From assembly GCF_003002025.1 (NCBI RefSeq), contig NZ_PVZB01000016.1:124001-188000 (forward strand): 64,000 nucleotides of DNA. The letters run 5' to 3'. Both the position numbers and the translations under genes were made by a program. Source of the stretch: Paraburkholderia sp. BL25I1N1 (GTDB lineage: Bacteria > Pseudomonadota > Gammaproteobacteria > Burkholderiales > Burkholderiaceae). The notes under the pieces were generated by a model. That model saw nothing but the letters and a program-made list of their open reading frames with translations, was not told the origin of the DNA and ran no database searches. Below, piece after piece: positions 17,897 through 25,623 of this stretch. Positions within the stretch are counted from its first letter, which is position 1. Each line of letters opens with the position of its first letter.

Positions 17897-19002
17897 TATG
17901 CCTTCGAGGATTGCGCAGCGTAGGGCTCGGCTGGCTGGCCGGCGATCGGGCTTGCGTGGCCCGCACCGCTCGCGTCGCGCGCCGCCTGTTCGAGAGAACC
18001 CGCGTTCTCTTCCATCGCTCGCGCAAGGCGTTCCAGCACGCCGTTTTTGACGGCATCATACCCGCGTTTGATAGCCCACTCAAACCCGTAAGCATCCGCC
18101 GAACCGTGGCTTTTGATCACCAGCCCGCGCAGGCCGAGCAACGCGGCGCCATTGTATTGCCGATGATCGACGCGTTTCTTGAAGCGCATCAATACCGGCA
18201 AGGCGAGCACCGCCATCACCTTGGTGAGCCACGAACGGCCGAACTCTTCCTTGATGATGTTGGACAGCATCTGCGCGAGGCCTTCAGACGTCTTCAGCGC
18301 GACATTGCCGACAAAACCGTCGCAGACGATCACGTCGACCGTGCCCTTGAAGATATCGTTGCCTTCAACGTTACCGTGAAAGTTAAGTGTACTCGCGCGC
18401 AGCAGTTCACCGGCACGTTTGATGGTGTCATTGCCCTTGATGACTTCTTCGCCGATGTTGAGCAGGCCGATGGTAGGCCGATCCTTGCCCTCGAGCGCGG
18501 ACACGAGCGCGTGCCCCATCTCCGCGAACTGCAGCAGATGCTGCGGCTCGCAATCGACGTTGGCGCCCAGGTCGAGCATCATCGTGTAGCCATTGGGATT
18601 GGGCAGTGCCGACGCGATGGCCGGGCGTTCGATGCCCGACAGCGTTTTCAGCACGTAACGCGAAACCGCCATCAGCGCGCCGGTATTGCCGGCGGAAATG
18701 CAGGCTTGCGCCTCGCCTTCCTTGACGCGGTTTAGCGCCACGCGCATGGAGGAATCTTTTTTCTTGCGCAGCGCGACTTCGACCGAATCGTCCATGGCGA
18801 CGATCTCGGAAGCGGGTACGACGGTCAGCGCCGGCAGGTCCTGAGCCTTCAACCTCTTCAGCTGCGCACGAATCGCACTTTCGATGCCGACGAGCAGCAG
18901 CTCAGCATCGGGATGCGATCGAACGAAGTTGACGGCAGCGGGAACGGTCACGGACGGGCCGTGGTCGCCTCCCATGCAATCTATCGTGAGCTTTACTGTC
19001 AT
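17896..19002 (-). CDS. plsX: Phosphate acyltransferase PlsX
   Basis: PlsX converts acyl-ACP to acyl-phosphate, feeding PlsY in phospholipid synthesis. The 368-aa protein starts [20 protein letters not shown], contains [12 protein letters not shown] and [13 protein letters not shown], and has a ~25-residue Ala/Ser-rich C-terminal tail beyond the usual end. It is coupled to fabH. Upstream is rpmF, with a terminator between them, so plsX may rely on read-through or its own promoter. Confidence 0.95.
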   Translation of the reverse strand: MTVKLTIDCMGGDHGPSVTVPAAVNFVRSHPDAELLLVGIESAIRAQLKRLKAQDLPALTVVPASEIVAMDDSVEVALRKKKDSSMRVALNRVKEGEAQACISAGNTGALMAVSRYVLKTLSGIERPAIASALPNPNGYTMMLDLGANVDCEPQHLLQFAEMGHALVSALEGKDRPTIGLLNIGEEVIKGNDTIKRAGELLRASTLNFHGNVEGNDIFKGTVDVIVCDGFVGNVALKTSEGLAQMLSNIIKEEFGRSWLTKVMAVLALPVLMRFKKRVDHRQYNGAALLGLRGLVIKSHGSADAYGFEWAIKRGYDAVKNGVLERLARAMEENAGSLEQAARDASGAGHASPIAGQPAEPYAAQSSKA

Positions 19003-19073
19003 GGAGTGCGACGAATTTCAGACGCCCTGCATGGGATCATAGCAAGCGCCGGAGCGCCAACTGCGATCGACAC

Positions 19074-19103
19074 AAAAAAGCGGCAATTGAATGCCGCCTT
19101 TTT
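19074..19103 (-). terminator. Intrinsic terminator between rpmF and plsX
   Basis: On the minus strand GCGGCA, a 6-nt loop and TGCCGC (arms 19092-19097 and 19080-19085) are followed by six T (19079-19074). An opposite T-run on the plus side (19099-19103) makes it bidirectional. It lies 71 bp after rpmF and 71 bp before the plsX start. Confidence 0.75.
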
Positions 19104-19174
19104 GCCGAGCCGGGAAAATGTCAAGCGAGCCGATCGCCACGCGAAACGCCACAAGGCGCAACGCAGTGAAACGA

Positions 19175-19354
19175 TTAGTCGTTCTTCGTCTTGACGACTT
19201 TCTTGCCGCGATAGTAGCCGTTCGGGCTAACGTGGTGACGCAGATGCACTTCGCCCGTGCTCGGTTCCACGGCCAGCGGCGCTGCCGTCAGGAAATCGTG
19301 CGAACGGTGCATGCCGCGCTTCGACGGCGACTTCTTGTTTTGTTGAACTGCCAT
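19175..19354 (-). CDS. rpmF: 50S ribosomal protein L32
   Basis: A 59-aa basic protein starting [20 protein letters not shown] and ending [11 protein letters not shown]; the sequence is unmistakably bL32. AGGAG stands 6 bp before the ATG. This version reads [17 protein letters not shown], without the paired cysteines that bind zinc in some bacteria. It sits between yceD and plsX, the arrangement conserved across proteobacteria. Confidence 0.96.
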
Positions 19355-19378
19355 GACTAACTCCTAAAAATTTTTCGG

Positions 19379-19406
19379 ATTCTAACACAGCCCGACTCGG
19401 TGTCCG
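19379..19406 (-). promoter_or_regulatory. Probable sigma-70 promoter of rpmF
   Basis: On the minus strand CGGACA (19406-19401), 16 bp, and TAGAAT (19384-19379) preceded by TGTGT resemble a -35/-10 pair. The -10 ends 24 bp upstream of the rpmF ATG. Confidence 0.4.
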
Positions 19407-19455
19407 CCACTGGCCGAGTGGCCAATGCGCCCGCATCGCGCTCCAATGTAACTGT

Positions 19456-20097
19456 TCAGTGCTTCTTGTCCGGCTCGCCGCGCTTGAGACTCTGGAGCGC
19501 CGCAAACGGATTGGGCCGTTCGGGCTCGCCGCCCTCACCTGCTTCGTCCAGTGCGCCCTCGTCGCCCTCGCCTTCAGCACCGGCCACACCAGAGACGAGG
19601 CTCTCGTGCACTTCGGGACACATCTCGTGCTTGGGCACGAGCGGCAAGGAAAGCAGCAATTCTTCCTCGATCAAGTCGATGAGATCGAAATGGTTCGAAC
19701 CCACGATCACTTCGACTTCATCCTCGTCGAGCGGAAACTCTTCGGCTTCCGCCTCAGTGTTGACGATCCGGTAAGTTGCATCGACGTTGAATGCCTGCTG
19801 GTACGGTGTCATGCACCGCTGACATTCGAGCCATGCAGCGCCGTGAATCGCCATCCGCAAATAAGGCTGGGGACCCTCGGTGCCGTCGTCCTGCAATTCC
19901 GGCTGCGTCGCCCCCTCGGCTTGCCAGGTGAACGCGGTATCGCGGTCTGGCGCTTCTGCCGGGACTTCGTTTAACATGCGCGGCAGTTGCAAGACGCGCA
20001 CGACTCCCGCGGCCTGACGCCCACTCCGCGCAAATTCGAACAGATCGATATCGTGCGGGTCGGACAGACCTGCAGGGTTGCCAGGATGTTGAGTCAT
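19456..20097 (-). CDS. yceD: YceD/DUF177 large-subunit rRNA accumulation protein
   Basis: YceD family proteins are needed for normal 23S rRNA accumulation. The 213-aa acidic protein starts at an ATG (20097) with GGAGCG upstream; an upstream in-frame extension lacks similarity. Visible features are LECQRCMTPYQQAFN (Cys pair), a central acidic block and DLIDLIEEELLLSLPLVPKHEMCPEV, the classical DUF177 signature, followed by a Gly/Glu tail ending FAALQSLKRGEPDKKH. It precedes rpmF by 101 bp, the typical yceD-rpmF pairing. Confidence 0.92.
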   Translation of the reverse strand: MTQHPGNPAGLSDPHDIDLFEFARSGRQAAGVVRVLQLPRMLNEVPAEAPDRDTAFTWQAEGATQPELQDDGTEGPQPYLRMAIHGAAWLECQRCMTPYQQAFNVDATYRIVNTEAEAEEFPLDEDEVEVIVGSNHFDLIDLIEEELLLSLPLVPKHEMCPEVHESLVSGVAGAEGEGDEGALDEAGEGGEPERPNPFAALQSLKRGEPDKKH

Positions 20098-20355
20098 GTG
20101 CGCTCCTGCGTCGGCAAGGATTTCGCCGTATATAACCGCGAGGTATAACCGATTTGCGAGACAGCCCGTGAGACTCTTGTATTTGCCCGCAGTGATCACT
20201 GCACGGCACGCACCGAGACTCGCCTAGCGCAAGCATACCGATGAAAAGCCCGAAATCATATCCGTTTTGTCTTTTCGAGTCAAACACTTAAGCCCGTACG
20301 CGCGCGAGCTTCGCGCAAGCTTGTACGCCCCGCCTCCCTAGCCGTCGATCAACCC

Positions 20356-20973
20356 ATGTCTGATTCTCCCAATCGCCCGCCACGCCTGATTCTGGCGTCG
20401 AGTTCGCCTTATCGTCGCGAACTGCTCGAACGCTTGCGCGTGCCGTTCGATGTCGTCGTGCCCGCAATCGACGAGACGCCGCTCGCCGGCGAAACGCCGG
20501 AAGTCACCGCGCTGCGGCTTGCGCAAGCCAAAGCTCGCGCGGTCGCCGGCGGACTCGGCGTCGGCGAAGCCGCGCTCTTGATCGGCTCCGACCAGGTTGC
20601 CACTTACGACGGCCTGCAGATCGGCAAGCCGGGCTCGCACGCCAAGGCGCTCGCGCAATTGCAGGCGATGCGCGGCCGCGAAGTGCTGTTTCATAGTGCG
20701 CTGTGCCTGCTCGACAGTAGCTCGGGCACAGCGCAAGCCGTCGACGTGATCACCCGCGTGCATTTCCGCGATCTGCCGGATGCCGCTCTGCAAGCCTATT
20801 TGCTGGCCGAAACGCCGTACGACGTCGCCGGCAGCGCCAAATCCGAGGGGCTCGGCATTGCCTTGCTCGAAGCCATCCATTCCGACGATCCGACCGCGCT
20901 CGTCGGCCTGCCGTTGATCGCACTGTCGCGCATGCTGCTCGCAGTGGGCTATCCGTTATTGGGGGCTCAATGA
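20356..20973 (+). CDS. maf: Maf-family nucleotide pyrophosphatase (YceF-like)
   Basis: Maf proteins hydrolyse non-canonical NTPs; the YceF subgroup prefers 7-methyl-GTP. The 205-aa protein shows LILASSSPYRRELLERL, the catalytic Asp in IGSDQVATYDG, and the GLGIALLEAIHSDDPTALVGLPL end. It is transcribed away from yceD across a 258-bp gap, and its stop overlaps the next ATG (ATGA). Confidence 0.93.
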   Translation: MSDSPNRPPRLILASSSPYRRELLERLRVPFDVVVPAIDETPLAGETPEVTALRLAQAKARAVAGGLGVGEAALLIGSDQVATYDGLQIGKPGSHAKALAQLQAMRGREVLFHSALCLLDSSSGTAQAVDVITRVHFRDLPDAALQAYLLAETPYDVAGSAKSEGLGIALLEAIHSDDPTALVGLPLIALSRMLLAVGYPLLGAQ

Positions 20974-21689
20974 GCGGTACGCTCTATCTGATTCCAAATA
21001 CATTAGGCGAGGGCGATACCGAGGCTCTCGACGCCGTCCTGCCCGCGCCGGTTCGCGCCCGCGCCGCGTCGCTTCACTATTACATTGGCGAAAACGCGAA
21101 AACCACGCGGGCTTTCCTGAAAAAAGTCGGCACGGAACGGCCGATCCAGGAAATCGAGATTCGCGAACTGAACGTGAATACGCCGGCCGGCGAGATCGAC
21201 AAGCTGCTTGCGCCGCTTCTGGCGGGCATCGACGCGGGTCTGGTTTCCGAAGCGGGCTGCCCGGCGGTCGCCGATCCCGGCGCCCTGCTGGTACGCCGCG
21301 CGCATGAACGCGGCGTGAAGGTCGTGCCGTTCGTTGGCCCGAGTTCGATACTGCTGGCGTTGATGGCGTCAGGACTCAACGGGCAGAGCTTTGCGTTCCA
21401 TGGCTATCTGCCGGTTGACGCCACGGAGCGGGCCAAGCGTCTGCGAGATCTGGAGCAGCAGTCGCGCAAAGGCAAGCAAACGCAAATTTTTATCGAGACG
21501 CCGTACCGCAACCGCGCTCTGCTCGACACACTGCTGGCGACGTGCGCGCCGTCCACGCTCGTTTGCGTGGCAGTGGATCTAACGCTGGAAACGGAAACGA
21601 TCGCCAGCCGCACCGTGGCCGACTGGAAGAAAAAACCGGCGATCGATCTGCACAAGCGGCCGGCTATTTTCCTGATCCTGGCCGTTTGA
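20970..21689 (+). CDS. SAM-dependent methyltransferase (tetrapyrrole methylase/RsmI-related)
   Basis: The 239-aa protein has the tetrapyrrole-methylase fold: GTLYLIPNTLGEG at the start, VSEAGCPAVADPG (cf. SDAGTP of RsmI), FVGPSSILLALMASGLNG and IFIETPYRNRALLDTLL. RsmI methylates 16S rRNA C1402, but it is longer (about 286 aa) and normally starts GTLYLVATPIGNL, so this is a shorter related enzyme of uncertain substrate. It is translationally coupled to maf. The terminator at 21711-21753 follows. Confidence 0.85.
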   Translation: MSGTLYLIPNTLGEGDTEALDAVLPAPVRARAASLHYYIGENAKTTRAFLKKVGTERPIQEIEIRELNVNTPAGEIDKLLAPLLAGIDAGLVSEAGCPAVADPGALLVRRAHERGVKVVPFVGPSSILLALMASGLNGQSFAFHGYLPVDATERAKRLRDLEQQSRKGKQTQIFIETPYRNRALLDTLLATCAPSTLVCVAVDLTLETETIASRTVADWKKKPAIDLHKRPAIFLILAV

Positions 21690-21710
21690 TTGGGTCGGAC
21701 AGCGACACGC

Positions 21711-21753
21711 AAAAAAACGCCGCGCGATCGTCGAAAACGGTGATCGCGCGGCG
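21711..21753 (-). terminator. Intrinsic terminator after sppA (minus), also at the end of maf unit
   Basis: A 12-bp stem (CGCCGCGCGATC at 21718-21729, complement at 21742-21753) with a 12-nt loop is followed on the minus strand by seven T. On the plus strand only CTCTTT follows, so it is stronger for the sppA direction. Confidence 0.8.
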
Positions 21754-21775
21754 CTCTTTAATTGTCACCAGTAAT

Positions 21776-22780
21776 TCACCGCAAATTGACCTTCCCACCG
21801 AGTGCCATGGCGTGAACCGCGCCACTACCCACCGCCGCGCCGAACTTGCGCGCAACGCGGTCCGTAATGCTCTCTTTTACGGTGTAATCGACGATATCCG
21901 GCGCTTTGAACAGGTCGCGGGCCACATAATCCGCGTCGCCCAAACCGTCGGCAAGGCCTAATTCAACGCTCTTCTGGCCAGTCCAGAAAAGGCCGGAGAA
22001 CATGTCGGGCGTTTCATGCAGGCGTTTGCCGCGCCCCTGACGCACCGCGTCGATGAACTGCGCGTGGATCTGATCGAGCATGTCCTGAGCGTGTTCGTCC
22101 ATCTTCGGCGTTTCAGGCGAGAACGGATCGAAAAATCCCTTGTTCTCACCGGAGGTGTGCAAGCGCCGCTGAATCCCGAGCTTATCCATCAGCCCGGTGA
22201 AGCCGAAGCTGTCCATCAGCACGCCGATCGAACCGACGATGCTCGCCTTATCGACATAAATCTTGTCGGCGGCCGCGGCCGCATAGTAGCCACCCGACGC
22301 GCACATGTCGCCCACGACCGCGTACAGCGGAATTGAAGGATATTTCGCGCGCAAACGGCGAATTTCGTCGTAGATGATGCCCGCCTGCACCGGGCTGCCG
22401 CCCGGACTATTGCAGCGCAAGATCACGCCCGCCGTGCCCGCATCATCAAAAGCGCTCTGCAAGGCTGTGTTGATATCTTCCGCGTTTGCGTTCCTATCCG
22501 CCGATATCTCACCGTCAAGCGTCACCATAGCCGTGTGCCGGCCGGTGGCGGCGACCTTATCGCCGGAGAAGTCGATGGCTACCCATATCGCGAGTAGCAC
22601 GACGACCAGAAACGCAAAGCGGAAAAAAATCTTCCAGCGCCGCGCCGCGCGCTGCTCATTGATCGCCGCGAGCGCGATACGCTCGAGCGCGGCGCGTTCC
22701 CAGCCCGGCTCATCGGCAGGCGTACGGGGGCGGCCATTCAGGGACGGTTCCTTCGGCTCGGGAGTCAAATTGTCGGACAT
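21776..22780 (-). CDS. sppA: S49-family signal peptide peptidase
   Basis: S49 peptidases cleave leftover signal peptides or membrane peptides in the inner membrane. The 334-aa protein has a cytoplasmic N-terminus, one membrane anchor (about 50-70: FFRFAFLVVVLLAIWVAI), the motif NSPGGSPVQAGIIYDEI, nucleophile Ser in MCASGGYYAAAAADKIY, and the probable catalytic Lys in SGENKGFFDPFS. The size fits the short Bacillus-type enzyme. I chose the ATG at 22780. It is 34 bp after the Rieske gene, in the rluC-HAD-Rieske-sppA unit. Confidence 0.92.
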   Translation of the reverse strand: MSDNLTPEPKEPSLNGRPRTPADEPGWERAALERIALAAINEQRAARRWKIFFRFAFLVVVLLAIWVAIDFSGDKVAATGRHTAMVTLDGEISADRNANAEDINTALQSAFDDAGTAGVILRCNSPGGSPVQAGIIYDEIRRLRAKYPSIPLYAVVGDMCASGGYYAAAAADKIYVDKASIVGSIGVLMDSFGFTGLMDKLGIQRRLHTSGENKGFFDPFSPETPKMDEHAQDMLDQIHAQFIDAVRQGRGKRLHETPDMFSGLFWTGQKSVELGLADGLGDADYVARDLFKAPDIVDYTVKESITDRVARKFGAAVGSGAVHAMALGGKVNLR

Positions 22781-22814
22781 GCGGTGCAGTGGAAAGATCG
22801 AAGAAGAGAAAAAA

Positions 22815-23219
22815 TCAGGGTGTGGCCGGGCGCAGTTCGCCGTCCGGCAGCCAGAAAACGGCTCGGCCGTCCGGCGTGTCGCGTTCGTCCACCTGAACCG
22901 GCCGCAATCTGCCGCCGCGGCACGGACCGCCGACGCATTTGCCCGTATCAGGCGCGTAAATCGCGCCATGTGTAGCGCACATCAAGTATAAACCGGACGA
23001 TTCGAAGAACTGCCCTTCGGCCCAGTCCAGCTCCATCGGAACGTGGGCGCAGCGGTTCAGGTAGCCGTAAGCGCGGCCATCGTAACGGACGAAAAACACG
23101 ACGACGTCGCCGCCACCGAGCTTCGCCGCACAACGCACGCCCGCGCCGCCGTCGAGCAGTTCGTCCGATGCGCAGACGCGAACCGCCTCCACCGGCGCTT
23201 GCGTGGCAGCGGTGCTCAT
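22815..23219 (-). CDS. Rieske [2Fe-2S] ferredoxin-like protein
   Basis: A 134-aa protein with the Rieske cluster ligands in NRCAHVPMELD (C-x-H) and LMCATHGAIY (C-x2-H) and no membrane segment, so it is a soluble Rieske ferredoxin. Such proteins pass electrons to oxygenases, but none is nearby. Its ATG overlaps the HAD gene stop (ATGA). The same rluC-HAD-Rieske-sppA row is familiar from Burkholderiales, but its functional logic is unclear. Confidence 0.9.
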   Translation of the reverse strand: MSTAATQAPVEAVRVCASDELLDGGAGVRCAAKLGGGDVVVFFVRYDGRAYGYLNRCAHVPMELDWAEGQFFESSGLYLMCATHGAIYAPDTGKCVGGPCRGGRLRPVQVDERDTPDGRAVFWLPDGELRPATP

Positions 23220-23875
23220 GCGTTTTCTCGCAGCCAGCCGGACAGCACACTGACGCTCGACGCAACGAACTTCGGCGACAACGCGCTCAACGAATCCGCA
23301 GGATGCGCACCATACGTGACGCCGATACCCGCGACGCCCGCGTTGATCGCCATTTGCAGATCGTGCGTCGTATCCCCGACCATCACCGTGCGCGCATTGT
23401 CCTGGCCCAATTCGCGCGTCAATTCGTGCAGCATCGCCGGGTGCGGCTTCGAGAACGTTTCGTCGGCGCAGCGCGTGCCGTCGAACAGGCTCGTCAGGCG
23501 GGACTGATCCAGCGCGCGGTTTAGCCCGACGCGGCTCTTGCCCGTCGCCACGGCCAGCAAATAGCCCTGATCGCGCAGTTCCTGCAACATCTCGCGCACG
23601 CCGGTGAACAGTTCGGTGGTCTGGTCCTTCACCAGATAATGGAAGCGGTAACGCTCGGCCAGCCGCGGATAGTCCGACGGATCGAGCGTGGGCGCGGCAA
23701 TCTGCAGCGCGTCGCGCAGACCGAGGCCGATCACATAGCTGGCCGCCTCGTCGGCGGGAACCGGAAGACCGAGGTCGCGGCACGCCGACTGGATGCTGCG
23801 CGTGATGTGCGCGGTCGAATCCATCAGCGTCCCGTCCCAGTCGAAGACGATCAGATCAAATTGCTCTCTAGCCAT
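23216..23875 (-). CDS. HAD-family phosphatase (Gph-like)
   Basis: A 219-aa haloacid-dehalogenase phosphatase with motif I FDWDGTLMDST, motif II region ATGKSRVGL, and motif III/IV FSKPHPAMLHE and MVGDTTHDLQMAINAG. It resembles phosphoglycolate phosphatase, though the substrate cannot be read from sequence. I chose the ATG at 23875 with GGAG 10-13 bp upstream, overlapping the rluC end by 8 bp; a start at 23902 is possible. Confidence 0.9.
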   Translation of the reverse strand: MAREQFDLIVFDWDGTLMDSTAHITRSIQSACRDLGLPVPADEAASYVIGLGLRDALQIAAPTLDPSDYPRLAERYRFHYLVKDQTTELFTGVREMLQELRDQGYLLAVATGKSRVGLNRALDQSRLTSLFDGTRCADETFSKPHPAMLHELTRELGQDNARTVMVGDTTHDLQMAINAGVAGIGVTYGAHPADSLSALSPKFVASSVSVLSGWLRENA

Positions 23876-24893
23876 GCGGTGTCGTCTCCGGGTGTGACCC
23901 ATTTCTTAGTTCGTTGAGTTGCGCGATAAAGCTGCGGCATTCGGCCGGCAGCGGCGCCTCGAACTGCAGCGGCGCGCCGGTTGCCGGATGCGCGAGCTTC
24001 AGCCGGTAAGCGTGCAGGAACATGCGCTTCAGGCCCGGCTTGGCGTTGGCACGCGCCAGAGCCTTGTTGAGCGCAAAGTCGCCGTACTTGGCGTCGCCGA
24101 CAATCGGCAGCTCCAGATGCTGCAAGTGGACCCGGATCTGATGCGTGCGGCCGGTCTTCAGTTCCGCCTCGAGCAACGCGTATTCCGGCCAGCGGTCGAT
24201 CAGATTGAACACCGTATGCGACGCAAGGCCGTCCGGCTGCACGCGCACGCGGCGCTCGCCGTCCGCCGTCAAGTACTTGTGCAGCGGCTCCTTGACCGCG
24301 CGGCGGCGGCCCCAGTCGCTCGCCCAGTCGCCGTGAACGCAAGCATAGTAGCGCTTGTCCATCTTGTTCTCGCGAATCTGCTCGTGCAGATTGACGAGTG
24401 CCGAACGCTTCTTGGCGAGCATCAGGATGCCGGACGTTTCACGATCCAGCCGATGCACCAGTTCGAGAAATTTTGCCTGCGGACGGGCCTCGCGCATCTG
24501 CTCGATCACGCCGAACGCGACACCGCTGCCGCCATGCACCGCGGCGCCGGCCGGTTTGTCGATGACCAGCATGTGGTCATCTTCAAAAATAATTTTGAAA
24601 TGCGCGGCCGGGACTGGCGCCTGGGAGGCCGTTTCGCTCGGCTGAGCGACGCGGATGGGCGGCACGCGCACCAGATCTCCCAGTTCGAGACGGTACTGCG
24701 CGTCTATCCGGCCCTTATTCACACGCACTTCCCCGCTGCGCAGGATGCGGTAAATATGGCTTTTCGGCACGCCTTTACAGACGCGCAACAAAAAGTTGTC
24801 GATGCGCTGTCCGGCCGCGCTGTCATCGATTTCGATCATCGAGACCTGGTCGCTTGCGACCGATTTCTGGGATATTTTGCCTAACTCTTTCAT
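23868..24893 (-). CDS. rluC: 23S rRNA pseudouridine synthase RluC
   Basis: RluC makes pseudouridines 955, 2504 and 2580 in E. coli 23S rRNA. The 341-aa protein has an N-terminal S4 domain (QRIDNFLLRVCKGVPKSHIYRILRSGEVRVN written in parts: QRIDNFLLR, SHIYRILRSGEVRVNKGR) and the catalytic motif HRLDRETSGILMLAKK with the active-site Asp; GRTHQIRVHLQH is the RluA-family motif. The ATG at 24893 gives a normal length. It is divergent from rne, as in E. coli, where rne and rluC flank a shared regulatory region. Confidence 0.94.
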   Translation of the reverse strand: MKELGKISQKSVASDQVSMIEIDDSAAGQRIDNFLLRVCKGVPKSHIYRILRSGEVRVNKGRIDAQYRLELGDLVRVPPIRVAQPSETASQAPVPAAHFKIIFEDDHMLVIDKPAGAAVHGGSGVAFGVIEQMREARPQAKFLELVHRLDRETSGILMLAKKRSALVNLHEQIRENKMDKRYYACVHGDWASDWGRRRAVKEPLHKYLTADGERRVRVQPDGLASHTVFNLIDRWPEYALLEAELKTGRTHQIRVHLQHLELPIVGDAKYGDFALNKALARANAKPGLKRMFLHAYRLKLAHPATGAPLQFEAPLPAECRSFIAQLNELRNGSHPETTPHG

Positions 24894-25623
24894 TCTGAAT
24901 ATAATTTGCCCAGCAGTCTGCGGCGGCCGGCGCAGTGTCCGGAATTCGGGCGGATTGCGCAGGTGCAAGCGATAAACCGTTATTTTACTTGCGCCGGGGT
25001 CTGGTTGCTCACCCTGAAAATGAGATGCAACAAGTTGCACGCACGAAGTCAGCACCCGGCAGGGACGGCGCCCACAGGCGCGTTCGGTCAAGGTCGGCTT
25101 CGACGGTAACGGAATTTTGGTAAAAAAGAATTTAACTTTCAGCTTCGGTATCGGGCGGTCTGACGCCCTGCTGTACGAAGCTGCAGGTTGCGAAAATACG
25201 GCGTGCGCCCAAGGCGTCTTGTAGAAAATACAAGACATGGCGACGTCAAAATGAGGCGAGACACCCCCAGCAGGAAAAGACGCGCCGACTGCGCGAACTT
25301 CCCGCTGCGGCACGACCGCAGCCTTCGACCCTCCGGTCACGCGCCCAGTTGGCGCACCGGCGCGAGTGGACGAAGGCTTATGAAGGTCGGCCGGCAGAAC
25401 CCGCGGCGTGTCGGGTCGTTATTTGAAGCCGTGTTCGCATGTGCCCTGCGGCACCGTGCCCATTTTTATGGGCCGGGCCCTCTCAGGCAATTCTCCCACC
25501 AGCTTTCCCGCTCCAGCGTGCTTGTGAAAACACAATAAGGCGCGGCATGCCGCTGCCCGCTTCGCCCTCGCGACTGACAACCGCGCGGCGGAGGGGCAGG
25601 CTAAGCCGCTCTGGAGCCGTTCA
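24894..25623. other. 730-bp divergent leader region between rluC and rne
   Basis: No convincing gene is present. It contains several inverted repeats: TGCAAC-N2-GTTGCA at 25026-25039, GTCTTGTA-N5-TACAAGAC at 25216-25236, and GCCCAT-N4-ATGGGC at 25458-25473. A good ribosome site (GGAG) precedes the rne ATG. In E. coli the rne leader is long, structured and mediates autoregulation; the same is plausible here. Confidence 0.6.
25216..25236. promoter_or_regulatory. 8+8 bp inverted repeat in the rluC-rne region
   Basis: GTCTTGTA (25216-25223) and TACAAGAC (25229-25236) are exact reverse complements separated by GAAAA. It could be a dimeric repressor site or, in RNA, a GAAAA-looped hairpin. It lies about 390 bp upstream of the rne ATG. 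Confidence 0.45.
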
